Shown one piece after another: positions 47,691 through 59,065 of a stretch of DNA of 64,000 bases. A program made the translations under genes and the position numbers. The stretch's first letter is position 1. Each line of letters starts with the position of its first letter. This DNA is from Trametopsis cervina (lineage: Eukaryota > Basidiomycota > Agaricomycetes > Polyporales > Irpicaceae). The notes beneath the pieces are model-generated. The model made no database searches, was not told the DNA's origin, and saw nothing but the letters and a program-made list of their open reading frames with translations. The stretch lies in assembly GCA_022385755.1 (NCBI GenBank), contig MU278368.1, forward strand, positions 431,379 through 495,378, given 5' to 3'.

Positions 47691-48859
47691 AGCTCCCTAC
47701 GCTATCTTCCTTGGCAAGTAAGGTGAGTAAGGTTGGTTTGAGTAACAGGGAAGGAAATGTCCAACAGAGGGGAGCCCGCGACTCGTTATATCAGTGTGTC
47801 ACGTGCTTGTACCCTCTTTAGTCGCAAGCTTTGTGGCGCGGCCCGACATTTCCAAGTACTAAGCACGCATCTTTCCTCCTTGCAGGGCCCTGCGATCTTT
47901 CCCCTGCGATACAGCAGACTCTGCTCCTCGTAGAGCTTACGCCGGCGTGTCCTTGCTTTCGCTGTCCCATCTCCACCAACCCCTTTATCTCTGCGCAGTC
48001 CGCAACCTTCACGACGGCGAGATACTCGATAAGCGGCCTGTCATCACGAGGAGCAATGAGTCATCCTCACGGGCACTCCTCACCTATACTAGGTCCACTT
48101 TTGCGGGCCTGACGGACTCTTTTTCTGCACAGCGCTCCATCGTGCAACAAGTATGAGATGTCACACGCGGATACTCAGGCTAGAGGCACGACCCTGGGTC
48201 CAAATTCCAACGTTGATTTCACCCTCGATATGTACACAGGCAATCTCCGCTCATGTTCGCTGTCTTACCAGAACTCAATATTGCGGCGGGCACGCAGATC
48301 TTTTGGCCGGCCATATACCACCAGGAGTGCGCCGCTGCCGCAGGGCACGCGCGCATGAGCAAGGTGCAGGCGTCCCCATGACTGACATCCGAGCAACAAC
48401 AGACAGTAATTTTGCATCTGAACGCAGTCGCGGTCTCACCTGGGCGATCTGTCCTTGATGTGGCGCTGCGTGGTAGGCGAGGCTGCAGACTCTTTTGTGA
48501 GGTGTGATCTACTGTTGCGCGGACATCGTGACAAACCAGGAACTGGAAAAGTTCATAGACATTGCGGAGGTCGTACATGCCGCGATGTCCGGCACTACAG
48601 TCCCGATGCCAACAAAGAGTCCCCCATCTCTGCGAGTTACCGCACATAACCATATAACTCCTTCTCTCTGAGCGCAATATTGTCCACGCCGCGGAGTCCC
48701 GTAGTGAAATGTGTGCTGAAGTTGCCCATACCAGTACTCAACGACAATCATGGAGCAGTGCTCTGGCCCTGTCCGTGTTGATGACGACTGCACTGCACAC
48801 ACAACGGGCGCAATGCAATGGCCACGCAGCCAAACACTCAATTGGATACGCACAAAACT
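47691..48859. other. Spacer between FunK1 copies 3 and 2
   Basis: No gene is recognisable. Several overlapping frames of 60-150 codons lie on both strands without motifs (for example 48509-48958 -). No similarity to the missing 5' half of FunK1 was seen. Confidence 0.5.
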
Positions 48860-51800
48860 CAGAAGCACATTCGGACAGCATGCACACAGACTTAGATAAA
48901 TAGATAACCTCAGATTAGAGTAACCAGGCGAATACATACAGCGACCGATACGGATCATTGCAAAGCACGAATAGAAAAACTACCAGTAGTCAAATAGTAA
49001 GTAGGTGACAGCAACACGACAATAAAATACGTAGCAAACATAGTAGGTTACCAGCTACAGGGCACAACCAAGCGCAGTAGAGTTTCAATCATAAGAGGCA
49101 AATGATCCCACATAAGAAAGAGAGGACTCGGACCCGGACTCGGACTTGGGCGGGGACGGGGACATGGACTTGGACTTGGACTCGGATTCGGGCCCAGACT
49201 CGGACCCCTGATCCTCAAGGTCTTTGAAGGAGCGTAGTATGTTCTCGCGCGTGACACAATCAAACCATGTTTCTATCGACTTGAATGGGAATCGAGATTT
49301 TGAACGCTTGCAATTTCTCCGCAACTCGCTTTGATCATCAAGTGCTCTGTACCCTGCCCTAAAGCACGAGAGGAAGGCCCCATACCAGGGGCGGAGATGT
49401 TCGAAGTAATCCGAAAGAGGGATGTCGTCCAGCGAGTCGACTTCTGTGAGAATGTTGAATTTGGCTGCGTGGATGGCCTTGTATTTCCCCGTTTCCCATT
49501 CCATAAGGTGATCTGCGCAGCGTTCTTCCTCTTTCTTCTTCCTGTTAGGCGTGTTCGGGTCCAAAGTCTTGATCCCGAAATAAAGACAAACCCAGAATAA
49601 AGACTCAAAGTCGTGGCGGACACAGTGAACGATCGGCTTGTAGTCTTGCATCGTTTGTGAACGATGCATGTCCTTTATCACGTCTACGGCCATGAACGGC
49701 AACGTCCCAGTCCTATGACGCGATGTCGGCCCCAGCGGCTTCCCTTCCTCGTCCACCTGAACGGCAAGGTCGAAATCGATAAGCACGAACCAGTCTTGAC
49801 CGTCACGTAGCTTATACATGATGTTGCTGTCACTGATGTCACGATGAAGGATCTGGGCTTTATATCGCAGAAAATCGACGCCTGCATCAAACGTCAGCGA
49901 TGCCACATGTCCTACACATTCGAGACCACTCACAGTCAATCATTTGATACCCCAAGATTTTAATGGAGTCCGGGTTCCGCGATAGCTGTTCGGACAGACG
50001 TGCGTATTTGTCCATTACAATGCACCGCATCACGCGATCATCGTCTCCCGTAGGTAAATCGAAGGCTTTGCGGATTCCGTCGGATAACTTCCAGAGGTCC
50101 TTGCTCTTCCGAATGTTCACCAAATTAGTCACACCATACTTCTTCGCACGTTTCACCAGGTCCACCTCCGATGTCCGCCCGACGTATTGCTGGGATATCT
50201 TCACCACAAATACACCCTCCTCAGCAGGCGACGTCCCTTCGTACACTGTCGTCCGACGCCCAACAAGCGAATATTGGGAAAATATATGGTCACCGAGCGT
50301 CACCACGTAGTCGGTCTTGTCTTCCGGGCCGGTCATGTCGATGGTGAAGCCATTCAGCCTCTCCGGAGGGAAAGACTTGGGATACGGCTCGTTGGGATTG
50401 GGTCTGATGACGTCGACAGGAAAGGCGCCCCACTGCTCAGGGTCGCAGTACGATAGAGAAATGAATATCGCCGCAACCAGTTCGAAATCTTTGATGAGCG
50501 AGAGCTGGCCGGAGGTCTTCTTCACCAGGTCCGCACCTTGGGTCCTAACGGGTCCAGAAGCGTCGAAGTACCATAGCGTGATATCGTCGTCTCGGAAAAG
50601 GACACCAAGGCTGTGGAGACGCGTCCCTCTTGTTGATGCGAGGACTTCCAGTGCATATCCGCCCAGCTGGATCTCGGGCTCAATTACCTTCGTGGCCTCG
50701 CTGCTGGTAGAGCCTGTGGATGTCGACGGCTCTTCTCCAAAACTGGTGTCTGCCGAGGCTACCTGCTTGCCCTTCGCTTTCTTCCTCGACTTGCTAGATG
50801 ACGAGCTTGAGTTCCTAGAACGTTTCGAACCCACCGAGGCAGTCTCCACTGTCTCCTCTTCCGCATCTCCGACATCTTCCGCGTCTTCCGCGCCTCGCGC
50901 ATTCACATCAACAGGTTGCTCTTCGACATCCTACACAGCCATGTCAGCTGTCAGACACAGAGTGTAGTAGAGATATTAGACTGACCGTAGTAGAATTTAC
51001 AGCCAACAGCTTCCGTTTCCGCGCAGCTTCCAACGCTGCGGAATGAGTGCCATCGAACTTGAGCTCAACACACAGGAGTGCAGACGTCCAGTCCACTCGA
51101 TCTTTCCCCTCCCAGTCAATGACCTTCGTGGCCCGAGTCGCCAACACGTCAGGCTTGCGCCTAGCGTCCAACCTGTCATAATCGCCCGGCGGACGCATGT
51201 GCTTGGGGTCGTTACGGAAGAATGTGATGTCGGCCACAGGAGGAGTGTCAGGTAACCCTTCCATTCTTGGCTCCGTACCACGAGCCAGAGCCAGAACACG
51301 CATGATCATGTTCGACAGAGGCTGGTATCGTAGAAGCTCATTCTTGACTTGACAGAACTCAGTGAGAGCTTGGACAACTTCAGGATCGGCGAAATATTTG
51401 TGCTCCTTAATGTACGCAACCCATCGTTGCAAACGGTCAGGGGAAACTCCGCATACAGCATGTACCCAGTTGGACACGGAGACGAACTGAGTGAAGCCCT
51501 CCATGTCTCGCCTGACGTGAGGGTCGATGTTGTCGCGCTTGTGAGGGGTGACGATGGTGCTGGACGCGCTGGCACGCTGAGGAGTGCTTTGAGTTGCAGA
51601 TTTTCGAAGGGTTTCCACACGAGAGTGCCGAGCTGGGGTGACCGGAGCGACTGGAGGAAGATTGCTACTGGTGCTACCGCGCTTGCTAGCCATGGTGAGT
51701 TCGAGTGAGTATGGAGAATGGGGAATGAGTACAGCAGTGCGCAACTTACAGGTTAATATACGAGTATGCAAAGTTTTCGTCCTTTGTCGAGCTGGAGGTT

Positions 51801-52345
51801 GGCTACAGGTACCGGTGGCCAAGTGCCACTCGCGCAAGACAATGGGTGTTGGTGTTAAGAAGACAGCAGATGCCTAATTGGGCAAGGATATGAATTTCGG
51901 CATGTGAGAATTGATCCGAACTGCCGGCGCTACGCCTGTGGTTCAAGAGTTGCTTTGTGAGGGATATCATTCATATGAGATGTGGCCAGCCGATGCGGTG
52001 ATCTGAAACTCAACGTCGAGCACGCATGTCTGATATGGCCAAGAATGTGTTCTCGATAACGGGCCTTACGTCCGTTCATGTTTGGCTACGGCAGTCATTC
52101 TTTTTCTTACTAACACTCGGCCTGAGGCTGTGAACGTCCATCGTCGTCAGAACACCGGCCATTGGTGCGGTGCATCGAGGTGGAACGTGGGACACGATGC
52201 AGAAAAACAGAGTGTTTCTTACGAGTGTGATACACGTCTGCTCATTGTCCAAGGACATTTCTTCTTACCGCGGCGTTAAAATACAGCTGTAAGCGCCAGT
52301 GGCCAAGGGCATCCAGACGGACGGCTCGGACAATTGGAGTGAAGT
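48860..52345 (-). repeat. Segmental duplication arm 2 (contains FunK1 copy 2)
   Basis: Inverted counterpart of 26070-29590. It includes the kinase gene, about 640 bp of upstream sequence and about 220 bp downstream. Its outer edge lies within 100 bp of the stop codon of the FAD monooxygenase gene (52434). Confidence 0.85.
49085..51693 (-). CDS. FunK1 family protein kinase, copy 2
   Basis: Three exons: 51693-50986, 50930-49934, 49881-49085 (833 aa), at the same intron positions and phases as copy 1. Exon 1 has exactly the same length (708 nt) as in copy 1. Catalytic elements are intact: FVVKIS Lys, LHRDIS with Asp583, NIMYKL, LIDFDLA, TGTLPFMA, HDFESLFWVC. Differences from copy 1 are concentrated in two places. 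The acidic linker after exon 1 is much shorter and lacks the DEDKQ repeat, and the C-terminus carries an extra Ser/Lys/Pro-rich tail (KSKSMSPSPPKSESG). Both copies keep open frames over 2.5 kb, which suggests selection on both. Function unknown; possibly nuclear, given the basic Ser/Lys patch. Confidence 0.9.
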
Positions 52346-52433
52346 ACAGCCTCTACATTGAGTACCTACACCCAACGCGGCTGAAGGTACGATAGTCATA
52401 CAGTAACCATCTTCTAGAGCCGCGCGCAGCGCA
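51694..52433. other. FunK1 copy 2 promoter and convergent-side spacer
   Basis: About 650 bp are the duplicated upstream region of FunK1 copy 2 (see the segmental duplication). The remaining 90 bp reach the monooxygenase stop codon. No additional gene is seen. Confidence 0.6.
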
Positions 52434-54447
52434 TCAATATACCTCCTGCCCCGACGTTGAATGATGTGTGCCCATGACAGCATATAACGGCGGCGCCACG
52501 TCGTTTCCCGCTTTATATCGCCCCCACTGCATCCACCACTCCTACCACCACACAAAGATCAGCCATCCACACTCGTCATCACATCTAAGCATGTGCGAAA
52601 CAGGACCGACTCACCTCAGCAGCATCATACGCATCATACCCAAACACGCCGACCATATTCTCAAACTCGGCGCGCGCACGCCCGTCGTCATGCTCGTCGG
52701 GCACGACGCACCGCCCGAGGTCGATGTCGCGCTGCGCGCGTTCGGGACCGGGCGGCAGGCGCGTGAAGACGATGTTGGATGCGTCCCTTGAGCGCGTCTC
52801 GGCTGCGCGTGTATGTCGCAGCTCATGATACGCGTATAGCAGGCTAGAGACTTGGTCTAGCGCGCTGAGGTGCGAGAATAGCTGGCCGAGCACGACTGCG
52901 TCCTCGACAGCCATGCTGGCTGCGTGTGTCGCGCCGGGCTGTGGGGCGGAAGGTGAGATGCTGATGTGGGATTCAGACCGGAGGAGGGAGGGAGGGGAGT
53001 GTACTTACATACATCGTGTGCGCGGCCTCGCCGAGGAGAACGATGCGCTCCGATTCGTCGACGCGGCTTTCTACTGGTGGGCGCACCATTGACCGGGTAC
53101 GCCAGAGGCACGACGCGCCCTTCATCATGTGTTGGTAACTGGGTTACGTGTTGGGAGATGTGTGAGCTGGCTATGAATAGAAGTGACTCACGCTGGAGCC
53201 AATGTCGAGTAGTCCAGTGTATCAGTCCGGATGGTGTCTAGCCACGTATCTTGCGCGTCGTCTGGTGTGTGGGCCTCGTGGTCAGGCCAGTGGATCATCA
53301 GAGAGAACTCTTGATGATTGCGCTGGAATAAAGGTAGCTGAACACTGCTTGAGGGAAGGCACTGAATGTACGTACGATGGGGTGAGCTGGCGTACATACA
53401 AACATGGTCAGCAATCGTTCGTGCGTCCAGCGATACCTAGACACTCACCACAAAGACTTCGGTCGTCACCCGGGAGGAGTGGCCACTGATCGATAGTTAG
53501 TGTAACGCTCCATGAAACATTCAGCGCCGAGTACATACGCCTTGCAGGTCGATGAATTTCTTCAGCTCCGCATCCGTCTCCATCCATTTTCTCGGGACAA
53601 CAGCGCCGAACACCGTGTACCCCTCTGGCCGCGCCACCCCCACTTCCTCATCCTCCCCAATCACCACTTCCCTCACTATGCTCGTAGGTCCATCAGCACC
53701 GACGATAATGTCTGCGCTGATGACCTCCCCGCTCTCGAGCGTGACCGACGGTCGCGGCTGCCCTGGGGTGACGCGTGTGACGCGTACGTCGAAGTCGACC
53801 CGCGCACCCGCGGAGGTAGCGAGGTCGTAGACGAGCCGGTGGACGTCTTCGTGCTTCGGAGAAACCCAGCGTCAGGGCAACGCAGGGGTTCGAATTCAGA
53901 AGAACGTACCGCCATCAACAGAAAATGCCCTCCCGTTTCTGTAATCACTTCCTGCCGGAACTGCGTACGGCCGAGAAACGCGCCCGTATGCACTGCATGG
54001 ATACACGCAGCAGAGGTGAGTTAGGCATGAAAACCTGGGTGCAGCTCGCTTTGGGGCCACTTACGGTCGTGCCAGGGAGTTTCGAGGTTGATAATGGCGC
54101 GTTTTAGAAGCTCCTCCTCGCCGATCCAACGCTGTAAAATTTTGCTCATATTTGGGGGAACACGAACACCCGCCGCTGGAGTTCCTATCCCGGGGAGTCT
54201 TTCTAGCACGCGGACGTTGTGTCCCGCCTCTCGTAACATGTAGGCCGCAGAGCAGCCGCCAATTCCTAGCATGAGAAAAGAGGTTAGCATGTACAGTGCA
54301 GACGGCGCATGGATTACAGAGCGTTGTCTGGAGTGCGTCAAAGAGGGGCTGCGGGAAGGGGACCACCGCCTCACGAGACCAGTTCGGCTCACCTCCTCCG
54401 ATGATCAAGAAATCCAAGGGCAGCGTAGTCTTCCTAGTCGAGCTCAT
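52434..54447 (-). CDS. FAD-dependent monooxygenase (salicylate hydroxylase-like)
   Basis: Ten exons: 54447-54393, 54265-54065, 53992-53910, 53853-53539, 53485-53449, 53386-53376, 53322-53192, 53138-53009, 52938-52615, 52541-52434 (464 aa, phases consistent). The FAD-binding Rossmann motif GGGIGG is at 17-22, with the acidic strand end VRVLE after it. The GADGPTS box is at 165-171. The second FAD motif reads LLGEAAHTM at 312-320, where the family norm is GDAAH. There is no signal peptide or membrane anchor. Group A flavoprotein monooxygenases use NAD(P)H and O2 to hydroxylate aromatic acids or polyketides. The substrate here cannot be told. No biosynthetic core enzyme lies nearby, so a catabolic role is as likely as a secondary-metabolism one. 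Exon 6 is only 11 nt. Confidence 0.85.
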
Positions 54448-55410
54448 TGTAATAGTCGCGAACGAGTAGAGTGTAGAAGTAGGTGGTCAAGAACAAGAGC
54501 TGATATCGATGCGCGAGCGTATAATATGCTGTGCGGCAGCAGTCACCACTGGCATCTTCCCACCGTCGGTGTTCTGCTGATTGCCCAGATGAACACAAAC
54601 GGGGACGCCGACCAATCACGAGCTCGCACGAAAAGGCCCGAATAATTGAGGGATGACCTGGCGGTGTCAATGCAGGGACGGTGGAGAGGAATGATGCAGT
54701 GGCAGCTGGGTGTGAACGAGGTTGGGGCAAGGCCAGGGTCCTGCGACAGGATGCACGGGCTCACTTGCAGGGAGCTGTCACATGTTTCCAACAGAACAGC
54801 GGATGTGCGAGGGAGGGTCACAAATGCGACGCCTGAAGCTGCGAACGTCACGCTATTCATACTTACCGTGAGCGTCGTGGTGGTGGCGGCGGCGGTTGTG
54901 GCGCGTCAACGTCAAAGTCGGTAAACGCCACGTGTCGCGACGCATCGCCGTTGATCGCAGGCACCGACCGCGATTATCTCATCGGCCTCGTCACACAGCG
55001 ATTATGATTAGGTTGCGATCAGGAAGCGTCCTCAACACGCGCCCTGCAGAACTTTGTGCAGCAATGCGACCACCGCAGGAAGACATTCTCGCGCATACGG
55101 GCGCATACGCGGCGTGCGTATCTTGAGTGGACAATCTTTACGTCCTTGCGTCGACATATACTCCGAGACCTGTCCGAAATGCAGTGACTTATTGTATGAG
55201 GACCCTCGCCATACGTAAACGGGCATGAACCCGGCATCGCGCGACTTCTCGGCACAGGGCGTCAGCCCACCCACCGGACAAATACATGCAAGGAGAAAAA
55301 TACAGCATTTAGATTATCACGAAGGAGGGTGCATATACAGTAATCTCGTACATAGCAGATATCCACGACACGCCCTCGACCCACAAACGCACGCCCGCCC
55401 CCTCGACCAC
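54448..55410. other. Monooxygenase promoter and spacer, no supported gene
   Basis: Upstream region of the monooxygenase and 3' flank of the membrane-protein gene. Frames on both strands (for example 54543-54860 -) lack any domain. Confidence 0.5.
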
Positions 55411-57071
55411 CTACACGCCCGCACCGCCGAACCCGGGCAACGGCCGCGCCGGCGGCGAATAGCTAGGTAACGGCCCGCGCGCAATGTCCTGCTGCATCCG
55501 CATCTCATCCATCTCCGCGCGCAGACTCGCAAGCTCCTGCAGCATAAGCTCCGCCGACGCGCGCCGCGTCCGCTGTGCGCGCAGCTCTTCCAACTCAAGC
55601 CGGAGCGTCCGCAGTTCGTCCTGCAGCTGCTCGCCCGACGACGCGCCGCTTGTGCTTGGTGCTTTTTCGGAGGGGAAAGAGGGTGGGGGCGAGGTGGAGG
55701 GGAAGGAGGACGGGGAGGGTGAGAGGAGCGTGGATGCCCCGGAGCCGGAGATGGGAGACAATTGGGACGCGCGTGCCGCGGCGACTTGCTCGCGCAGCGC
55801 CTGCACGCTTGCGCGGAACGCGTCGTTCGAGGGTGCGTCGTCTGAGGGCGACAACGGTGCGACTATCGCGGTAGGTGTCAGCGGATGCTGCTGATTCAAG
55901 TTCGAGCTTGGCAGCACAGGCGGCGCATATGTCTGCGCGCCATCTGCCCCTTTTTCTTCGGGGGGCGCAAGTGCGTCCCCGCGCGGTACGACCGCGACGT
56001 ATGGCGTCACGCTCTCCCGCCTGAGTGTCTGCGCGTGCCGACGCCGACGCCACCACGCGAATAGTGTAAGCGCGCCGAGGAGTATGACCCCGCCTACGAC
56101 CCCTCCTGCGATTGCGCCCGCTGGGGCCGATTTGTGCGGGGAGGACGACGTGCTCGACGCGCCTGAGCCGGAGGTTGTGCTTGCGCTGGAGTTGGAGTTG
56201 GAGTTGGAGTTTGAGCCCGTGTCGTCCGCAGTTACATTCGTTCTGCACAACACACACTTTTCAGTACCCCGCCAAATCAATAGCAGAAGGAGAGGAAGGG
56301 AGAGGAAGAGAAGAGAAAGAGAGAGCGCAGACGCACGTGTATACCGCATAGTCAAACAGGACGTTCGTCTGGTACGGACCAAACGCACTCACACCGACGG
56401 TGTGCTCGCCGTACGGGATGTAGTCATGCGCGAAGATAGGGACGTTGTACAGGAACTGCTCTTGCTCGCTGACGTTCGCGAAGCGCGTGTACGAGCCGAC
56501 GAGTGTGCCGTCGAGCGTGATGTTCACGTCGGTGAGCGTGAGCCGGACGAGGATGTTGAAGATATAGAATGCGGTTCCTGGTGTTGCGTGGTTTTGTGAG
56601 GTGGGTGGGGGAGGTGATTAAAGAGGCAGAGGGGAGGAGGAGAGAGGAGGCGTACCGTTGAACTTGAATTGGAACGCGAGAGGCTCAAAGTCACGGCTCG
56701 GCACGCGAAAGCCGTCATGCCATGTATCTGTGCACAAGCACACATTCAATTCGTGAATTGAGACGAGGTCATCGGGGGGAGCACGCACCATTGAACGCGG
56801 ACTGGTTGTTCGGGTGGAACGCACAGTGGTCGCACCCGTTCCCCTGCGACCAATACCCGGGCGGCGAATACTCGACCTATACAAATGAATGAAATCACGA
56901 TTAGTGTACACAGGATAGACTCGACCGCTCGCGCAGACGTACCAGACGCCCCGAGAGCTGGTCGCCGTTCTGGTCGTCGATCGTGTAGTTCACATACTTG
57001 ACGTCCGCCGTTGCGACAGCAGCGGCGCTCAGCAGAAGGAGAGGTAGGATGGTAGGCGTGCGCATGCCCAT
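55411..57071 (-). CDS. Secreted single-pass membrane protein with cytosolic coiled coil
   Basis: Five exons: 57071-56943, 56876-56789, 56727-56656, 56577-56337, 56242-55411 (453 aa). A signal peptide (ILPLLLLSAAAVATA, cut near residue 22) leads an ectodomain of about 165 residues with two Cys (CDHC) and several N-glycosylation sites (NYT, NQS, NIT, NVS, NVT), ending in strands such as LFDYAVYT. A Ser/Asn-rich linker precedes one TM helix (IAGGVVGGVILLGALTLFAWW) with a basic stop-transfer RRRRH. The cytosolic tail is Pro/Ser-rich with a coiled coil (LQDELRTLRLELEELRAQ) and a second Glu-rich helix. This layout is common in Agaricomycetes, where it may act as a surface sensor or cell-wall-associated protein. 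No specific function is known. Confidence 0.8.
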
Positions 57072-59065
57072 GTCTCAGCCAAGGCTGGCCCTCTAAGATA
57101 AGCAGAAAATTAAAAAGAAGGGGAGGATGAGGAGGAGAAGGAGAAGGAGAGGAAGAGGAAAGGGGCCATCGCGCGCAGATCGAGCAGCGTGGCGTTATCA
57201 CCCGTCTCATTTGGGCTCACAGTCTAGTCGGCACACGATCGGGAGGGTAAGCGTAGACCCAGCGCGCACAGCGCACGCAGGGGTGTGATCCGCTGATGGG
57301 TCATGTTTCAGCATTGATTTATTTCGGGACTTGTTGCGGGCGCCGGTGCTGTGACGACGAGGACGGCGGAGGAGGAGATGGTGAGGCGGGGACGGATATG
57401 GTTGGCGGGGACGCGAGGTGATAAACGCGGCGGTGCGTGTAGAGCTTTCACTGGACTTGCCCTTATCGGGTGCGTCACTTTGATCGTTGGCGCGCGTCGC
57501 ATGTACGGGGTCTCCAAAGGGTTAGAACTTGCGCAAGCTGCGCAGCATCTTCGAGGACCGTTCTCTCATGTGCCTGCCTCGTGTTCTCATGTCTTTGGCT
57601 TGATGTGCTGTATCGCTGCAGTACAGCGCTTCTTTTATGCTGCCGGTGAGTTCTGTGCATTCGAGTGTATCTGCTTGCAACGATGACGAACCTCACCTTT
57701 TGTTCCTCGCATGCTAGATCCACCGACTTGAACAACTCCTCGGAGGTCCACTACAGTCGCACCGGGATTTTCTCTTGGAAGCACCCTACGGCACCGAGAC
57801 AAATTTTCGGAGCGCGACGGACGCAAATGCAACACGGTCACGTGCGCGACGCCACAAGGAACGGTGCCGGCACGACTCAGAGGCAATCGTACGCGCTCAC
57901 GACGATGCCATTACCTTCTTCATGATCACGACCATCCAGCGCTGATTGGTGCACATTGACTCGGCATGGAAACTCGGCATTCGTACCTTCGTCGGGAAGC
58001 AACGGGCAAGCGAACAGCTACTGTACTCGGAAAGCTTCGTTCGTGCTGCGTCAGCCTACAAGCTGGGGCTACTTGACGCGACACGCACTGATACGGTGTC
58101 GCGCAGCCAGCACACGTTGCCCTCCCTCTGCGTATTACACAGCCGCGGCTATGTCGCGATGCACCATCAGCTGCAAGTTGGCGTACACTGCCTGACGCAA
58201 GTCACTGGCATGGAAGTGATTGTGTCTGCAAGAGCGGTCCGCGGCCGTGGCGGAGAAAGCTCGCTTCTCTCTTCTGGGTTGTGCCTGGGGCCCTGAGCAT
58301 TTGTTCGGGTACGAATGTCTTCTTTATGAACGCACGTTCACAGTCGAAGCGCTGGAGCGCGCACGTTCGTTGTGGCTCTTCGTCCGCGAAGTCGACGCGA
58401 CGGTTCGTCGAAACACCTTTCAAGAGGCCGCGGAAGAAGATGTGAACATTGCAGTGGACAATGTCTCATTCCAACCATCGTGCAGCACCCCAGCTAGATA
58501 GTTCCTTGCACCGTTCGCGACGGCAGGACAGCGTAGGACGTTGGAAGCCGAGTAAGTACAAATTGAACAGAGCACGTTCTTGCTGCTTGCGCTTGCGCTT
58601 CACACACGACTGATATCTGCTCTACTCAGATGACTTGTCCACGACATCTCACCCGTATCATGTCCCTGGGTGCTGTGAAAGCTATCGTTGCCTGCACCCC
58701 CTAGCTTGAACTTGTACTACGGTCGATGCTCGCCGACCAGCAGAAGCAGAGCTGACTTTGTAACCTCTGGGGCACAACACTATTGTTAACAAGGTTCGAA
58801 AGAAGGCATTCATTTAGCATCTCCTTCCCCAGATCCGTCAGGGTGGCACCTATCCCAGGTGCAGAAGTCCCAGGGCGCTGCTGTGCATCATCAATCCTGC
58901 AGAGCCTCCTGGAAGGCATTACATACCACTCTACATTGAGTTTCTGTTGTGAACTAGCTGCCTTATAACACGTCCGTCGAGGTCTGTGGCTATCATCAAC
59001 CCTTCCCTTCCCCCCATATCTCACCCTCCTACTCACGTTATCGTCCCCACAGGGTCTTCATCCTC
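57072..59065. other. 2-kb divergent intergenic region, no supported gene
   Basis: Promoters of the membrane protein (start 57071) and the phosphate transporter (start 59066). Frames such as 57946-58296 and 58220-58501 (+) are unsupported by domain or splice evidence. Purine-rich simple sequence lies at 57110-57165. Confidence 0.5.

Noticed and set aside
55595..56257. 220-codon minus-strand frame inside the membrane-protein gene
   Set aside because: An alternative frame of the same strand, Arg-rich from high GC. The other frame carries the signal peptide-TM-coiled-coil protein.
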